From Rhodopseudomonas palustris (GTDB taxonomy: Bacteria; Pseudomonadota; Alphaproteobacteria; Rhizobiales; Xanthobacteraceae): a stretch of 64,000 nt of DNA. This document shows, in pieces, positions 62,687 to 64,000 of the stretch. Under the pieces are notes generated by a model. The model was not told the origin of the DNA. It ran no database searches and was given only the letters and a program-made list of their open reading frames with translations. A program made the position numbers and the translations under genes. The stretch covers positions 1 through 64,000 of the forward strand of contig NZ_QYYD01000025.1 in assembly GCF_003591005.1 (NCBI RefSeq), written 5' to 3'. How positions within the stretch are numbered: the stretch's first letter is position 1; each line of letters starts with the position of its first letter.

Positions 62687-64000
62687 ATGATGGTTGGGGC
62701 GGGTATCAGCGGGGTGAAGACGCCAAGGTCGTTGCGAACTGAGGCGTCAATCCGGACTTTCAATGACGAGTTCGACAGTCACTATGGCCGCAAGGTTTCG
62801 GCGGTTGCCGGCATGATTGCGGTGGCGTCGATCGGCGGCGCCGAGGCGCAGCAATCGAGCCTGCCTGCGGTGACGGTCGACGCCCCGGTGGCGCGGCCGC
62901 GGCCCGCTGCAGCGAAGCCGACGCCCGATCAGGTGCGCGCCCGCAACGCACTGCGCCGCGCCGCTCGCCGGACACAACCCGCGCAGGTTGCGCCGGTGCC
63001 TTTTCCGAACGCCGGCGCGCTGTCGGCCGATGCCAACCCTTATGCGGACGCTGCGGCGCCCTACAAGGTGGACCGGCTGTCCGGCGGCAAGTTCACCGAG
63101 CCGCTGCTCAACACGCCGCGCACCGTGACGGTGCTGAGCAAGGAAGTGCTTGAGGACAAGAACGCCACCTCGCTGCGCGACGTGGCGCGCTCGACCGCCG
63201 GCGTCACGCTCGGCACCGGCGAGGGCGGCAACGCGTTCGGCGACCGCTTCTTCATCCGCGGCTTCGACGCGCGCAACGACGTCTTCATCGACGGCATCCG
63301 CGATCCCGCGGTGTCGATCCGCGAAAACTTCTTCACCGAGCAGATCGAGATCCTGCGCGGCCCGGCCTCGACCATGGCGGGGCGCGGCACCGCCGGCGGC
63401 GCCATCAATATCGTCACCAAGCAGGCGACCACCGCCGGCAATTTCACCAAGGCCGAGACCACCTTCGGCACCGACGCGACGCGGCGCGTCACCGTCGACG
63501 TCAACCAGGTCATCAACCCGACACTGGCGGTCCGGGTCGACGGTCTGTATCAGGAAGCCAATGTCGCCGGCCGCAACTACGTCAACGACGACCGCTGGGG
63601 TGCGATGGGCGCCATCAAGTGGACGCCGACCGATACTGTCAAGATCACCGCAAACTACGTTCACACCGATCTCAGCGGTCTGCCGGACTTCGGCGTGCCT
63701 TACAACACCGCGCTGCGCCGGCCCTCGACCGACATCAACGTGCCGCGGGACACCTATTACGGCTTCGTCAACCGCGACTTCCAGAAGGCGTCGCAGGATT
63801 TCGGCACGGTCATCGGCGAGTTCGAGATCACGCCCGACCTCAAGCTCAGCAATCGCACCCGTGCGGCGCATTCGGTGCTGGACTATATCGGCACGCTGCC
63901 GAGCAACCCGACCGCCACCACGGTGTCGCTGGCATCGCAGAGCCGCTATCAGACCACCGACGTGCTCGCCAACCAGACCGACCTGACCTACAAATTCGAC
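62687..64000 (+). CDS. TonB-dependent siderophore receptor, partial
   Basis: Outer-membrane ferric-siderophore transporter; 438 residues are present and the gene continues past the right edge. The N-terminus has a long charged lead, then a hydrophobic stretch (KVSAVAGMIAVASIGGAEA, about 37-55) as signal peptide. A Pro/Ala/Arg-rich linker follows. The plug domain starts near residue 120 (EPLLNTPRTVTVLSKEVLEDKNATSLRDVARSTAGV) with FFIRGFDARNDVFIDGIRD and EILRGPASTMAGRGTAGGAINIVTK, the FhuA/FecA/FpvA-type plug pattern. Beta strands follow. ATG 62687 or 62690 with CGGAGG upstream. It was read by direct translation because the frame is open at the edge. Confidence 0.92.
   Translation, partial: MMVGAGISGVKTPRSLRTEASIRTFNDEFDSHYGRKVSAVAGMIAVASIGGAEAQQSSLPAVTVDAPVARPRPAAAKPTPDQVRARNALRRAARRTQPAQVAPVPFPNAGALSADANPYADAAAPYKVDRLSGGKFTEPLLNTPRTVTVLSKEVLEDKNATSLRDVARSTAGVTLGTGEGGNAFGDRFFIRGFDARNDVFIDGIRDPAVSIRENFFTEQIEILRGPASTMAGRGTAGGAINIVTKQATTAGNFTKAETTFGTDATRRVTVDVNQVINPTLAVRVDGLYQEANVAGRNYVNDDRWGAMGAIKWTPTDTVKITANYVHTDLSGLPDFGVPYNTALRRPSTDINVPRDTYYGFVNRDFQKASQDFGTVIGEFEITPDLKLSNRTRAAHSVLDYIGTLPSNPTATTVSLASQSRYQTTDVLANQTDLTYKFD

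Noticed and set aside
62747-63871. 374-codon minus-strand open frame
   Set aside because: Antisense to the TonB-dependent receptor, which is clearly the coding strand.

Overview
This window is a high-GC stretch of an alphaproteobacterial chromosome, most like the Rhodopseudomonas/Bradyrhizobium group. The assignment rests on the thyA-folA-hflK-hflC-DUF2065-degP gene order, an SspB of the alphaproteobacterial type, a circularly permuted two-piece tmRNA gene, tripartite tricarboxylate (Tct) transporters with several Bug-type binding proteins, and intergenic repeats of the 'cctcatggtgagg...gtctcgaaccat' kind. This is recognition by eye, not a database result.

Layout. (1) 0-23.5 kb is mostly housekeeping: a truncated UvrD/PcrA helicase at a poor-quality left edge, a DUF1328 membrane peptide, a thioesterase, an FAD-linked oxidase, a giant AsmA-like protein, a repeat-filled gap, an RHH/DUF4169 pair, fumC, sspB next to the permuted ssrA (tmRNA) gene, a split chromate-type transporter, a tctB-tctA-tctC-tctC set, then thyA-folA and the hflK-hflC-DUF2065-degP-rsmJ row. 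(2) 23.6-56.3 kb is a large accessory catabolic region. It holds three ABC importers of the TauABC/SsuABC/NMT1 type, three molybdenum-hydroxylase enzymes (CoxM-CoxS-CoxL subunit sets), two TetR regulators, and single enzymes: isochorismatase-like hydrolase, DHOD-like flavoprotein, CocE-type hydrolase, cupin, aspartate-dehydrogenase-like protein, aldehyde dehydrogenase, alpha/beta hydrolase, amidohydrolase/decarboxylase and FAD dehydrogenase. (3) 57.1-64 kb returns to general genes: tRNA-Gln(CUG), an RND efflux pump with its adaptor, a small unknown protein, and the start of a TonB-dependent siderophore receptor that runs off the right edge.

The most interesting signal is a palindrome of the form TTGACTA-N2-TAGTCAA, seen in good or degenerate form upstream of nearly every transcription unit in the accessory region (about 23.8, 26.7, 34.0, 35.8, 36.7, 40.2, 44.9, 54.4 and 56.3 kb) and not noticed elsewhere in the window. 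It has the same half-site and spacing layout as the operator of E. coli RutR (TTGACCA-N2-TGGTCAA), and two TetR-family genes lie inside the region. I infer that the whole 33 kb is one regulon for import and stepwise oxidation/hydrolysis of a small, probably nitrogen-containing cyclic compound; the substrate cannot be read from sequence. One of the three CoxL genes carries a one-base deletion relative to its paralogue.
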